A stretch of DNA of 64,000 bases from positions 496,001-560,000 of the forward strand of contig JAXGLZ010000001.1 in NCBI GenBank assembly GCA_040768925.1, given 5' to 3'. Positions 33,691 through 41,742 of the stretch are shown here, piece by piece. A model generated the notes under the pieces. The model was not told where the DNA came from and ran no database searches. It saw only the letters and a program-made list of their open reading frames with translations. Numbering within the stretch: position 1 is the stretch's first letter; every line of letters starts with the position of its first letter. Both the position numbers and the translations under genes were made by a program. This DNA comes from CALNBC01 sp040768925. GTDB taxonomy: Bacteria; Bacillota; Clostridia; Christensenellales; CALWSW01.

Positions 33691-33699
33691 CCGCATCGG

Positions 33700-36024
33700 T
33701 CACTCCGCGCGGCAGTGCTTCACCCTTTCGCGCTCCTCGGTGCGCTTGGCGTCGTTAAAGCGCTCAAGGGTCCCCACCAGATAGCCGGTGATCCTGCGGA
33801 TGCGCTGGAAAGCCGGGCCGTCCCCTTCGGCTCTGCCGCATTTGGGGCAGGCGTCGTCGATCACGCCGTTGTAGCCGCAGACCGGGTCCCGGTCCACCGG
33901 GTGGTTGACGGAGCCGTAGCCCACGCCCGCTTCCTTCATGCAGCGGATGATGCTCTCGAAAGCGTCCAGATTCTTCAGCGGGTCGCCGTCCATCTCGACA
34001 TAGGTGATGTGCCCCGCGTTGGTCAATTCGTGGTACGGCGCTTCCAGCCGGATTTTTTCCGCGGCGGAAACGGGGAAATAAACCGGGATGTGGAAGCTGT
34101 TGGTGTAATACTCCCGATCCGTCACGCCGGGGATCACGCCGAAGCGCTTTTTGTCCAGCCGTACGAAGCGCCCCGAAAGCCCCTCCGCCGGGGTGGCCAG
34201 CAGGGTGAAGTTCAGCTTGTGTTTTTTGGAAAGCTCGTCGCACCTCGCGCGCATGTGGGAGATGATCTCAAGGCCGAGGTTCTGGGCGGCGGCGTCCTCC
34301 CCGTGGTGTTTGCCGATCAGGGCGATTAGCGTTTCCGCCAGGCCGATGAAGCCGATGGAAAGGGTGCCGTGGCGCAGGACTTGGCGCACCTCGTCGTTCC
34401 AGCCCAGTTTCTCGCTGTCCAGCCAGACGCCCTCGCCCATCAAAAAGGGGAAATTGCTGACCTTTTTTCTGCACTGGATCTCGAAACGCTCCAGGATCTG
34501 CTCGGCAACGAGGTCGATCTTCCTGTCCAGCTCCTCGAAGAACCAGTCCAAAGAATGGTTCGCCCGGATGGCGATGCGCGGCAGGTTGATGCTGGTGAAG
34601 CTCAGATTGCCGCGGCGGGCGCTGATCTCCTTGGTGGGGTCGTTGACGTTCCCGATCACCCGGGTGCGGCAGCCCATATAGGAAATCTGGGTTTCCGGCC
34701 GGGCAGGGTCGTAATACTTGAGGTTATACGGCGCGTCCTGGAAGGAGAAGTTGGGGAACAGCCGCTTGGCGGAGCAGCGGATCGCCAGCTTGAAAAGGTC
34801 GTAGTTCACATCGCCGGGGTTGTAGTTGATCCCTTCCTTGACGCGGAAGATCTGGATCGGGAAGATCGGCGTTTCGCCGTTGCCCAGGCCGGCCTCGGTG
34901 GCCAGCAGCAGGTTTTTCATCACCATCCGGGCTTCGGGGGAAGTGTCCAGCCCATAATTGATGGAGGAAAAGGGCGTCTGGGCGCCGGCCCTGGAGTGCA
35001 TGGTGTTCAGGTTGTGGACCAAAGCCTCCATCGCCTGGAAGGTGGCGCGGTCCGTCTCCTCATGGGCCCGGTGGCCGGCGAATGCCTGGGCCCGTTTGAC
35101 GAGGGCTTCCTCCGCCCCTTCTTCGAGGAAGGCGGCAAGCTCCTCCGCCATATAATGGTTGTCGTCCGCCAGTTTCGGGGCGAGCCCGCGGCCGTCCAAA
35201 GCGGCGCAGACCCGGCCGTAAGCCTCGCCGTCGCCCAAGAGCTCAAAGGCCTCGCCCATCAGCCTTCTGTAGCGGCGGGCATAGGTGGTGGCGACGCCGG
35301 GGGCCATGTCACGGTCGAAATTGTTGACGGACTGGCCGCCGTGCTGGTCGTTCTGGTTGGACTGGATGGCGATGCAGGCCAGGGCGGCATAGGTGGAAAT
35401 GTCCTTCGGCGCGCGCAGCACCCCGTGGCCCGTGCAGAACCCGCCGGAAAAAAGCCCGGAAAGGTCGATCTGGCAGCAGGTGGTGGTCAGGGTATAAAAA
35501 TCCAGGTCGTGGATGTGGATGTCCCCCTCGATGTGGGCCTTGCTGTGCTCCGGGTTCAGCACAAACATTTCGTTGAACTGCTTTGCGCCCTCGGAGCCGT
35601 ATTTGAGCATGGAGCCCATGGCGGTGTCGCCGTCCACATTGGCGTTTTCGCGCTTGATGTCCGAATCCGCGGCGTCCTTATAGGTGATATCCTCGTAAAC
35701 CTTCATCAGGCGGGTGTTGCTTTCGCGGATGCGGCTGCGCTCGGCGCGGTAAAGGATGTAGGCCTTGGCGGTGCGCACGTGGTTGCGCTCCATCAGCACC
35801 TGTTCCACAATATCCTGAATATGCTCCACCGTCGGGGCGGGGTTTCCCTCCTCGTCCAGAAGATCGATGACGCGGCCGCTCATGGACGGGATGTCCGAAA
35901 CCCGGGGGTTCCCTGTGGCCGCGAAGGCCTTTTCCATCGCCCGCTCGATTTTCGCAATATCAAAGGGAACGACTCTGCCATCCCTTTTCGTGATTTTGTA
36001 TTCCGCTCTTGCCAATGCGCTCAT
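33700..36024 (-). CDS. nrdD: anaerobic (class III) ribonucleoside triphosphate reductase
   Basis: 774 aa, full length. It reduces NTPs to dNTPs without oxygen. An N-terminal ATP-cone (ITKRDGRVVPFDIAKIERAM, residues 10-100) senses ATP/dATP. The catalytic barrel includes HIHDLDFYTLTTTCCQIDL. A C-terminal zinc site has two Cys pairs (DPVCGYNGVIDDACPKCGR), and the glycyl radical motif RRITGYLVGTL sits near the end. An NrdR box and promoter lie upstream. Start ATG 36024 has GGGAGG upstream. Confidence 0.97.
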   Translation of the reverse strand: MSALARAEYKITKRDGRVVPFDIAKIERAMEKAFAATGNPRVSDIPSMSGRVIDLLDEEGNPAPTVEHIQDIVEQVLMERNHVRTAKAYILYRAERSRIRESNTRLMKVYEDITYKDAADSDIKRENANVDGDTAMGSMLKYGSEGAKQFNEMFVLNPEHSKAHIEGDIHIHDLDFYTLTTTCCQIDLSGLFSGGFCTGHGVLRAPKDISTYAALACIAIQSNQNDQHGGQSVNNFDRDMAPGVATTYARRYRRLMGEAFELLGDGEAYGRVCAALDGRGLAPKLADDNHYMAEELAAFLEEGAEEALVKRAQAFAGHRAHEETDRATFQAMEALVHNLNTMHSRAGAQTPFSSINYGLDTSPEARMVMKNLLLATEAGLGNGETPIFPIQIFRVKEGINYNPGDVNYDLFKLAIRCSAKRLFPNFSFQDAPYNLKYYDPARPETQISYMGCRTRVIGNVNDPTKEISARRGNLSFTSINLPRIAIRANHSLDWFFEELDRKIDLVAEQILERFEIQCRKKVSNFPFLMGEGVWLDSEKLGWNDEVRQVLRHGTLSIGFIGLAETLIALIGKHHGEDAAAQNLGLEIISHMRARCDELSKKHKLNFTLLATPAEGLSGRFVRLDKKRFGVIPGVTDREYYTNSFHIPVYFPVSAAEKIRLEAPYHELTNAGHITYVEMDGDPLKNLDAFESIIRCMKEAGVGYGSVNHPVDRDPVCGYNGVIDDACPKCGRAEGDGPAFQRIRRITGYLVGTLERFNDAKRTEERERVKHCRAE

Positions 36025-36234
36025 TTTCGTTGCCTCCCTGGTGTGATCTTATCTGTAAACGGTATTCTGAAAATCAAAAAAACCCTGCGCCCCGCTCCCG
36101 GCGCGGGACCGCCCCGCCGGGGCCGACGGCAAACCGCAGGGCTTTCCTCCTCCGCGGGGCTCCCCCGAACCGCCCCAAACGGGCAAAAAGGGAACCGCGC
36201 AAGCAGAGAAAAAGGGCGGTTCAACGCGGCTGAA

Positions 36235-36250
36235 ACACAACATATTGTGT
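36235..36250. promoter_or_regulatory. NrdR box
   Basis: ACACAACATATTGTGT is a near-perfect palindrome matching the NrdR-box pattern (ACACWATATWTWGTGT type). It lies just downstream of the predicted nrdD transcription start, where the dATP-responsive repressor NrdR would block transcription. A clear second box at the usual spacing was not found. Confidence 0.8.
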
Positions 36251-36272
36251 TTGAATTCGGGCGTGCATACAA

Positions 36273-36301
36273 ATGGTACCCAACCCGGCGATAAATGTCA
36301 A
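36273..36301 (-). promoter_or_regulatory. promoter of nrdD
   Basis: Minus strand TTGACA (36296-36301), 17-bp spacer, TACCAT (36273-36278). The NrdR box sits about 23 bp downstream of the -10. Confidence 0.7.
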
Positions 36302-36467
36302 GTTCTTATAAGGCGGAAGCATCAACGCCTTCCAACCATTGCCATATGTGGGTTTGAAGGCAACAGGCCAAAATAGAATCCGAACGATACCCAAAACATA
36401 CCGTCCAATATTCACTTTATGGCGGTTAATGTTCAAGCCGGACTTGTGCGAAGCGTTCCGTTTTGTG

Positions 36468-36535
36468 TATGATGATTGTGCTTTGTTCCGGGCCGGGCAG
36501 GGGCGGCGGCGCCGCTGCCCGGCAAAAGGCTTTTT
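36468..36535 (+). promoter_or_regulatory. guaA leader with candidate -10 and attenuator-like hairpin
   Basis: TATGAT (36468-36473) is the best -10 upstream of guaA, with a weak -35. Downstream, GCCGGGCAG (36492-36500) pairs with CTGCCCGGC (36513-36521) around a CGGC-rich interior, followed by AAAAGGCTTTTTG. This is a terminator-like structure 45 bp before the start. No purine-riboswitch consensus was recognised. Confidence 0.45.
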
Positions 36536-36578
36536 GACCATACTATTCTAGAAAAGACACCCAGAAGGAGGTTGCTTT

Positions 36579-38099
36579 TTGGAAAAGATAGCAGTGATCG
36601 ATTTTGGCGGGCAATACAGCCAGCTGATCGCAAGAAAGGTGCGCGAATGCGGCGTTTACGCCGAGGTTCTGCCCTGCACCGCTCCAAAGGAAAGGGTTGG
36701 GGGTGCAGGATTGAAGGGGATCGTTCTGACCGGCGGGCCGAACAGCGTTTGCGCCGCGGATTCCCCCGGGATTCCCGAGTGGCTTTTGAGCCTCGGCGTA
36801 CCCATACTGGGGATCTGCTGCGGCGTGCAGGCCCGGGTCCATCATCAGGACGGCCGCGGCCCGGGCGAAGCCGGGGAATTCGGCCACAGCGGCATTGCCT
36901 ATTCCGGCCACCCGCTGTTTGCCGGCATGACCGGCGAGCCCGTCTGGATGAACCGGCAGGACCGGGTGACCGAGCCGCCCGCGGGCTTTGTTTCCATCGC
37001 GTCCGCCGCGCAGTGCCCCGTCGCCGCCATGGCGAACGACGAAGAAAGGATTTACGCCGTTCAGTTCCACCCGGAAGTGCACCACACCCCGGAGGGAAAG
37101 ACGCTGTTTGCCAACTTCCTGTTCGGCATCTGCCATTGCGCGGGCGGCTGGTCCCCCGGCAACCTTGCGGAAGAGCTGATCGCCGCCGTGCGCGAGCAGG
37201 TGGGGGACGCGCCGGTGATCTCCGCCCTGTCCGGCGGGGTGGATTCCTCTGTCGCCTCCGTCCTCGTCCACAAGGCCGTGGGAGACAGGCTGAAGTGCGT
37301 CTTTGTGGACCACGGCCTGCTCCGCCACAACGAGGCGAAGGAAGTGCTGGATTTTTACCGGGACCACCTGAAGATGGACGTCCGCTTCGTCGACGCTTCC
37401 GAACGGTTCCTGACGAAGCTTTCCGGCGTCACAGACCCGGAAAAGAAACGGAAGATCATCGGCGAAGAGTTCATCCGCGTGTTCGAGGAGGAAGCGAAAA
37501 AGCTGGGCGGCGCGGATTACCTGGTCCAAGGCACGATCTATCCGGACATCATCGAATCCGGCCCCGGCAACGCCGCGGTGATCAAATCCCACCACAACGT
37601 GGGCGGCCTTCCCAAGAACGTGGATTTCAAGGGCCTGGTCGAGCCCCTCAAATATCTTTTTAAGGACGAAGTACGGGAACTGGGGCTTTCCCTGGGGATC
37701 CCGGAGCACCTCGTCTGGCGCCAGCCCTTCCCCGGCCCCGGCCTTGCCGTGCGCGTCGTGGGCGAGATCACGAAGGAAAAGCTGGAAATCGTGCGAAAGA
37801 GCGATTACATCTTCCGGAGCGAAGTCGCCGCCGCAGGGCTTTCCCGCGCCATCTGGCAGTATTTCACGGTTCACACCGGCGTGCGCTCCGTGGGCGTTAC
37901 GAGCGACGCCAGGACCTACGATTCCGTGGTCGCCCTGCGCGCGGTGCATAGCACCGACGCCATGACCGTCGAGGTAGCGGAGCTTCCTTACCCTCTGCTG
38001 CGCAAAATCTCCAACAGGATCATCAACGAAGTCCCCGGCTGCAACCGGGTGGTGTACGACATCACCACAAAACCCCCGGGCACGATTGAGTGGGAGTAA
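36579..38099 (+). CDS. guaA: GMP synthase (glutamine-hydrolysing)
   Basis: 506 aa, TTG start with AGAAGGAGG 8 bases upstream. It converts XMP to GMP. N-terminal glutaminase: nucleophile Cys in LGICCGVQ, with His and Glu in VQFHPEVHH. The ATP pyrophosphatase PP-loop is ALSGGVDSSVAS, and the C-terminal dimerisation domain ends RVVYDITTKPPGTIEWE. One oddity: just after the nucleophile the usual (A)HxLGG-x-V segment reads VHHQDGRGPGEAGEFG, about one residue short, as if two small compensating shifts had occurred there. A terminator (about 38107-38148) follows. Confidence 0.95.
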   Translation: MEKIAVIDFGGQYSQLIARKVRECGVYAEVLPCTAPKERVGGAGLKGIVLTGGPNSVCAADSPGIPEWLLSLGVPILGICCGVQARVHHQDGRGPGEAGEFGHSGIAYSGHPLFAGMTGEPVWMNRQDRVTEPPAGFVSIASAAQCPVAAMANDEERIYAVQFHPEVHHTPEGKTLFANFLFGICHCAGGWSPGNLAEELIAAVREQVGDAPVISALSGGVDSSVASVLVHKAVGDRLKCVFVDHGLLRHNEAKEVLDFYRDHLKMDVRFVDASERFLTKLSGVTDPEKKRKIIGEEFIRVFEEEAKKLGGADYLVQGTIYPDIIESGPGNAAVIKSHHNVGGLPKNVDFKGLVEPLKYLFKDEVRELGLSLGIPEHLVWRQPFPGPGLAVRVVGEITKEKLEIVRKSDYIFRSEVAAAGLSRAIWQYFTVHTGVRSVGVTSDARTYDSVVALRAVHSTDAMTVEVAELPYPLLRKISNRIINEVPGCNRVVYDITTKPPGTIEWE

Positions 38100-38106
38100 A
38101 AAATAC

Positions 38107-38153
38107 GATCCCGAAACTCGCTATTCATGCGGGTTTTCGGGATTTCTTTTTGC
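38107..38153 (+). terminator. terminator of guaA
   Basis: ATCCCGAAA-CTCGC pairs with GCGGG-TTTTCGGGAT, followed by TTCTTTTTGCC. Confidence 0.85.
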
Positions 38154-38467
38154 CTTTTGATAACAGTTTGATAACAGGAGCGTTTTGAGGGTTTATACCA
38201 TACCACCAGTGGTTTTTTGGGTATCTACCCATCATCAAATGTATTATCCTTCGAAAACGGCCTCGCCGATTTTCCCCGGTCTCCGGTTTTCAGCCTGCTC
38301 CGACCAAGCAGGGAACATCCTGGGCTTTTCATCGCGGGTTCAGCCCTTGGACCGATCTAGTTTCAGATAAGCCTTACAATCAAACTATTGCACTGATTGC
38401 TAAATTATTGTTTAATAATACTAAATATGGATTTTGCATGTTCAATTCGCGAGTGGAGTGTGCCGTC
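38154..38467 (+). other. AT-rich intergenic region after guaA
   Basis: About 310 bp with lower GC than its surroundings. TTTGATAACAG occurs twice in tandem (38157-38178). No gene, tRNA or riboswitch was recognised. It ends with a good promoter: TTGCAC (38388-38393), 17 bp, TTTAAT (38411-38416). Confidence 0.5.
38388..38416 (+). promoter_or_regulatory. promoter of the first WG-repeat gene
   Basis: TTGCAC-17 bp-TTTAAT, about 50 bp before the start of the broken WG-repeat gene, suggesting that the locus was once expressed. Confidence 0.6.
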
Positions 38468-39989
38468 ATGAAAAAACGCATTGTATCCCTCGTTCTTGCG
38501 CTGACCTTTGTTTTTGCGCTTTTTCCGCAGGCTGCGCTGGCGGCAGACTATGTTGAAGCCGTGCCATGCAAATACAGCACCGTGCTTCTTTTTTACGATG
38601 GCGTTACAACCGTTTGGGCCAACGGAGCAATCGGTTACATCAACGAGGCGGGCAAAAGGATCGCGCCGCCCGGCAAATGATTTTGTATACGGTTTTTACG
38701 ACGGTGTGGCGAAAGCGACGCGCGGCGGCAAATCGTTCCTGCTCAACCGCGATAAACCGGGGACGGAGGCCGAGATTTCCGGCGCGTATGATTATAAGGA
38801 TTTCAGCGAGGGCAGGGCGCCGTTTATCCAAGGCAGGACCTATAAAAGCCTGGTGGGCTATATCGACGAAACCGGCAAAGTCGCCATCCGGCTGCAATAC
38901 CAGCAATATAACCTCTCATACAATGATGACGCAGGGTCTTTGCAGCGGGCGTACGGGGCGTTTTCCGGCGGACTGGCGATCGTTTTGGATACAAAAGGCC
39001 AATATTTTATCATCGACAAAACGGGCAAAAAACTCGTCAAGATTGCATAGGACCTGATTCCTTTTTTCGATGCGGACTACGATTTCCCCGCCCCTCCGCC
39101 GTCGTTTCATGACGGCTTGGCGATGGTGCGGAAAAAGGTGAAGCGCAGCTTCAAATTCGGCTTGATCGACACAACGGGCAAGAACGTCGTGCCCTGCAAG
39201 TATGACAAAATCGGCTATGCCGGCGGCGGAATGTTTGCCGTTACCCTGGGCAACAAACAGCTGCTGATCGACAAAACCGGCAAAGAGAGCCTGCCGCTGC
39301 CCAAGTACGACACGCTCCATTATATGGGCGAGGGGATCTTTTGCCTGAATGACGGCAACGGCGTCTATACCTTGATTGACAGCAGCGCCAAAGTGCTTGT
39401 GCCCGCGGGCAAATACAGTTTATTAGACGATTTCAGCGAGGGGTTGGCGTTGGTTTCCGTGATCGTGAGCGAAGAGGCGGACAGCGAAGGATACGTCTAC
39501 ACCCGCAGGAAATACGGCTTTATCGACACCGCCGGGAAAGAGGTCATCCCCCTGGAATACGACGCAGCGCTGCCCTTCAGCGGGGGGGTGGCATGCGTGG
39601 AGAAAGGCCCGGATCTTTCCTGGAAATACGGCTATATTGATAAAAACAACCAGTTTGTGCTCCCCATGCAGTACAATTACGCAAGCTCCTTCGCCGATGG
39701 CTGGGCGATGGTGGGAACGGGCGGTTACGGGTGGCAGCTGCGGCAATCCAGATTCCTCTCGGACGACGTGTCCTACACCCGCCGTCCGCAGTTCGGCGGT
39801 TCTTACCGGATGATCAATCGTTCGGGGCGGGTGATCGATCTGCCCGGTTACACCATTTACGCGAATGCCCGGAACGAACCCACGACGTCCGGGGGACTGG
39901 TGGCCGTCTATAAAAATGGCAAAGTCGGCTATCTTGCGGCCGGCGGGGCTTTCCGTCGGGGAATAAAACCCCCGCAAATGCGCCCGTGA
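38468..39989 (+). pseudogene. secreted WG-repeat protein, broken by a frameshift and an amber codon
   Basis: Signal peptide MKKRIVSLVLALTFVFALFP ending ALA-A, then WG-type repeats (GYINEAGKRI, GYIDETGKVAI, GLIDTTGKNVV, GFIDTAGKEVI). A +1 frameshift lies near 38665-38675 (CCGCCCGG): the first frame stops at 38680 while the repeats continue in the next frame. In that frame an in-frame TAG at 39048-39050 interrupts KLVKIA, and DLIPFFDADYDF follows. Undoing both gives a protein of about 505 aa. WG repeats (about 25 residues, GxID..GK..IP) form beta-rich surface or sensor domains of unclear role. An intact paralog follows. Confidence 0.85.
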
Positions 39990-40037
39990 AGGGCAAGAGG
40001 GTCAATCCGGCAGCACCTGCCGCGCTGTTTTCCAAAG

Positions 40038-40075
40038 AACGAGCCGATTTTGCCTGCCGGCTCGCTCTTTTTGCG
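40038..40075 (+). terminator. terminator after the WG pseudogene
   Basis: CGAGCCG (40040-40046) pairs with CGGCTCG (40058-40064), then CTCTTTTTGCG. Confidence 0.8.
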
Positions 40076-40148
40076 TCGGGGCGAAGGATTCCGGCGCTTG
40101 GGGCAGCCGATTTATCATAAAGGCATGATAAAATAAAATGGGCGTACG

Positions 40149-40177
40149 TTGACAATACATAACTTATTTTATAAGAT
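40149..40177 (+). promoter_or_regulatory. promoter of the intact WG-repeat gene
   Basis: TTGACA (40149-40154), 17-bp spacer, TAAGAT (40172-40177). A strong sigma-A match with an AT-rich flank; it gives a leader of about 210 nt. The leader (40178-40389) holds nothing recognised. Confidence 0.8.
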
Positions 40178-40389
40178 AAAATAAATCAATTCTGAAAGCG
40201 TTCGATTCTGTTCAATCAGCAATTTCGGCAAAAGCGCAAGCCAATTTTTCGCAGAACAACGCCAAAAACAAAGAAAAGACGCATTGCATCATCGAAAAGG
40301 TTGAACGAAAAGATGAAAGGCCCCTATGGCGAGCTTAAGCCGGGCAGCCTATGCCCGAAGCGCATACCATCGAAAGAAGGAGACACCCA

Positions 40390-41466
40390 ATGAAACACCG
40401 AAAAAGCGTCTGCATGCATCAAAGGACCGTCCCCGTTGCCCTGGCGATCGTTTTTCTGCTGGGTTTTGCCCTGCCCGCCCTTGCGCAAACCCCGGAAGTG
40501 CTGTACAAAGGCAAGGATTTTTCCATCACCCTCCGGGACCTGCCGGATTACGACGCGGAGCAGGGCGAGTACTATGAACCCCGGTTCTATGAATTCAACG
40601 ACGGCCTGCTGCCGGTTTGCAAATGGGTATCGTCGATCCAGGGGATACGGGCCGGTTATATCGACAAAACCGGAAAACTTGTGATCCCGCTGCAATACGC
40701 CGATGCGTGGGATTTTTCAGAGGGGCTTGCCCCCGTTGAAAACGCCGCGGGCAAATACGGCTATATTGACGCCAAGAACAACGTCGTGATCCCGCATCAA
40801 TACGAAGACGCCAGGCCTTTCAGCGAAGGGCTGGCCCGGGTCGTGACGGGCGGGAGCGTCAAATACATCAACAAAAAAGGCAAGACCGTTTTTACATGCA
40901 AATACACCACCGCTTGGGACGGCGATTTCCACGACGGCTTGGCAATCGTGGAAAAATGGAGCAAAAATACCGCAAAATACGGGTTCATCAACACCAAGGG
41001 AAAGCTGGCGATTTCCATCAAATATCAGGATGCCCGGGAATTCAGCGACGGACTGGCCGCGGTGCAGGTGAACGGCAAGTGGGGTTACATCAACGCCGAG
41101 GGAAAAACCGTGCTGAAGCCCCAGTTCAAGTATGCCGGCCAATTCAAAGACGGCCTCGCACCCGTAAGCAAGGACGGAAAGAAGTGGGGATACATCAACA
41201 AAAAAGGGAAATTCGTCATTCCCGCAAAATACGGCCGGGCATACGAATTCTGCGACGGGCTGGCCTTTGTTAAAAAAGCGGGGGACAATGAAGGCGCTTC
41301 CTTGGGCATCATCGACACAACGGGCACGCTGCTCGTGCCGTATATCCTCGGGCCGGCCGAAAGCTTCAGCGGCGGTCTGGCGGTCGCGCGCAATTATATA
41401 TCTTATGCGGATCTGCAGGACGGGCAGAGCCACACGTACCTCCTGCTGGAAAAGGTAAAGAACTAA
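40390..41466 (+). CDS. secreted WG-repeat protein
   Basis: 358 aa. Signal peptide to about residue 33 (VALAIVFLLGFALPALA-QT), so exported and probably surface-associated or released; no lipobox or LPxTG motif. At least eight WG repeats with the pattern F/Y-GYI(D/N)..GK.VIP..Y..A..FS(E/D)GLA.V, for example GYIDKTGKLVIPLQYADAWD and GYINKKGKFVIPAKYGRAYE. Start ATG 40390 has GAAGGAG upstream. It follows a decayed paralog in the same orientation, likely a tandem duplication. The family is common in gut Clostridia and has no firm function. Confidence 0.88.
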   Translation: MKHRKSVCMHQRTVPVALAIVFLLGFALPALAQTPEVLYKGKDFSITLRDLPDYDAEQGEYYEPRFYEFNDGLLPVCKWVSSIQGIRAGYIDKTGKLVIPLQYADAWDFSEGLAPVENAAGKYGYIDAKNNVVIPHQYEDARPFSEGLARVVTGGSVKYINKKGKTVFTCKYTTAWDGDFHDGLAIVEKWSKNTAKYGFINTKGKLAISIKYQDAREFSDGLAAVQVNGKWGYINAEGKTVLKPQFKYAGQFKDGLAPVSKDGKKWGYINKKGKFVIPAKYGRAYEFCDGLAFVKKAGDNEGASLGIIDTTGTLLVPYILGPAESFSGGLAVARNYISYADLQDGQSHTYLLLEKVKN

Positions 41467-41494
41467 AGCGCAGGCGGGCGCGGCCGAAAGCATT

Positions 41495-41536
41495 ATCCCC
41501 CGAGAACCCCTGTAAAAAAGGGATTTTCGGGGGATT
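41495..41536 (+). terminator. terminator of the WG-repeat gene
   Basis: ATCCCCCGAGAA pairs with TTTTCGGGGGAT across a short loop, followed by TTTCAT. It could act on both strands. Confidence 0.75.
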
Positions 41537-41742
41537 TTCATGCCTGAATCGCACAGATGGGTCGAAATCCCGCGCACCTTGGGAACGCGGCGAACGAATG
41601 CCCTGTCAACGGGAAGAAACGCCGCGCATCCGCGGCGGAGAAACAGCGCCCCCACATGACCCGGCTAAAACGCGCCAAAAAGGGTGCGGTTCGGTTCGCC
41701 GCGTCCGCCCCAAGGGCGCGGGTTTGGCAGAGGCTTCTGCAA

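Noticed and set aside
34369..36294. 641-aa open frame on the plus strand
   Set aside because: Antisense to nrdD; composition typical of a shadow frame.
36302..36578. Purine (guanine or 2'-dG) riboswitch before guaA
   Set aside because: No three-way-junction consensus could be found; only a terminator-like hairpin.
38080..38467. Site-specific att repeat of the guaA 3' end
   Set aside because: GAGTGGAGT near 38450 resembles GAGTGGGAGT at the guaA end, but the match is too short and gapped, and no integrase is present.
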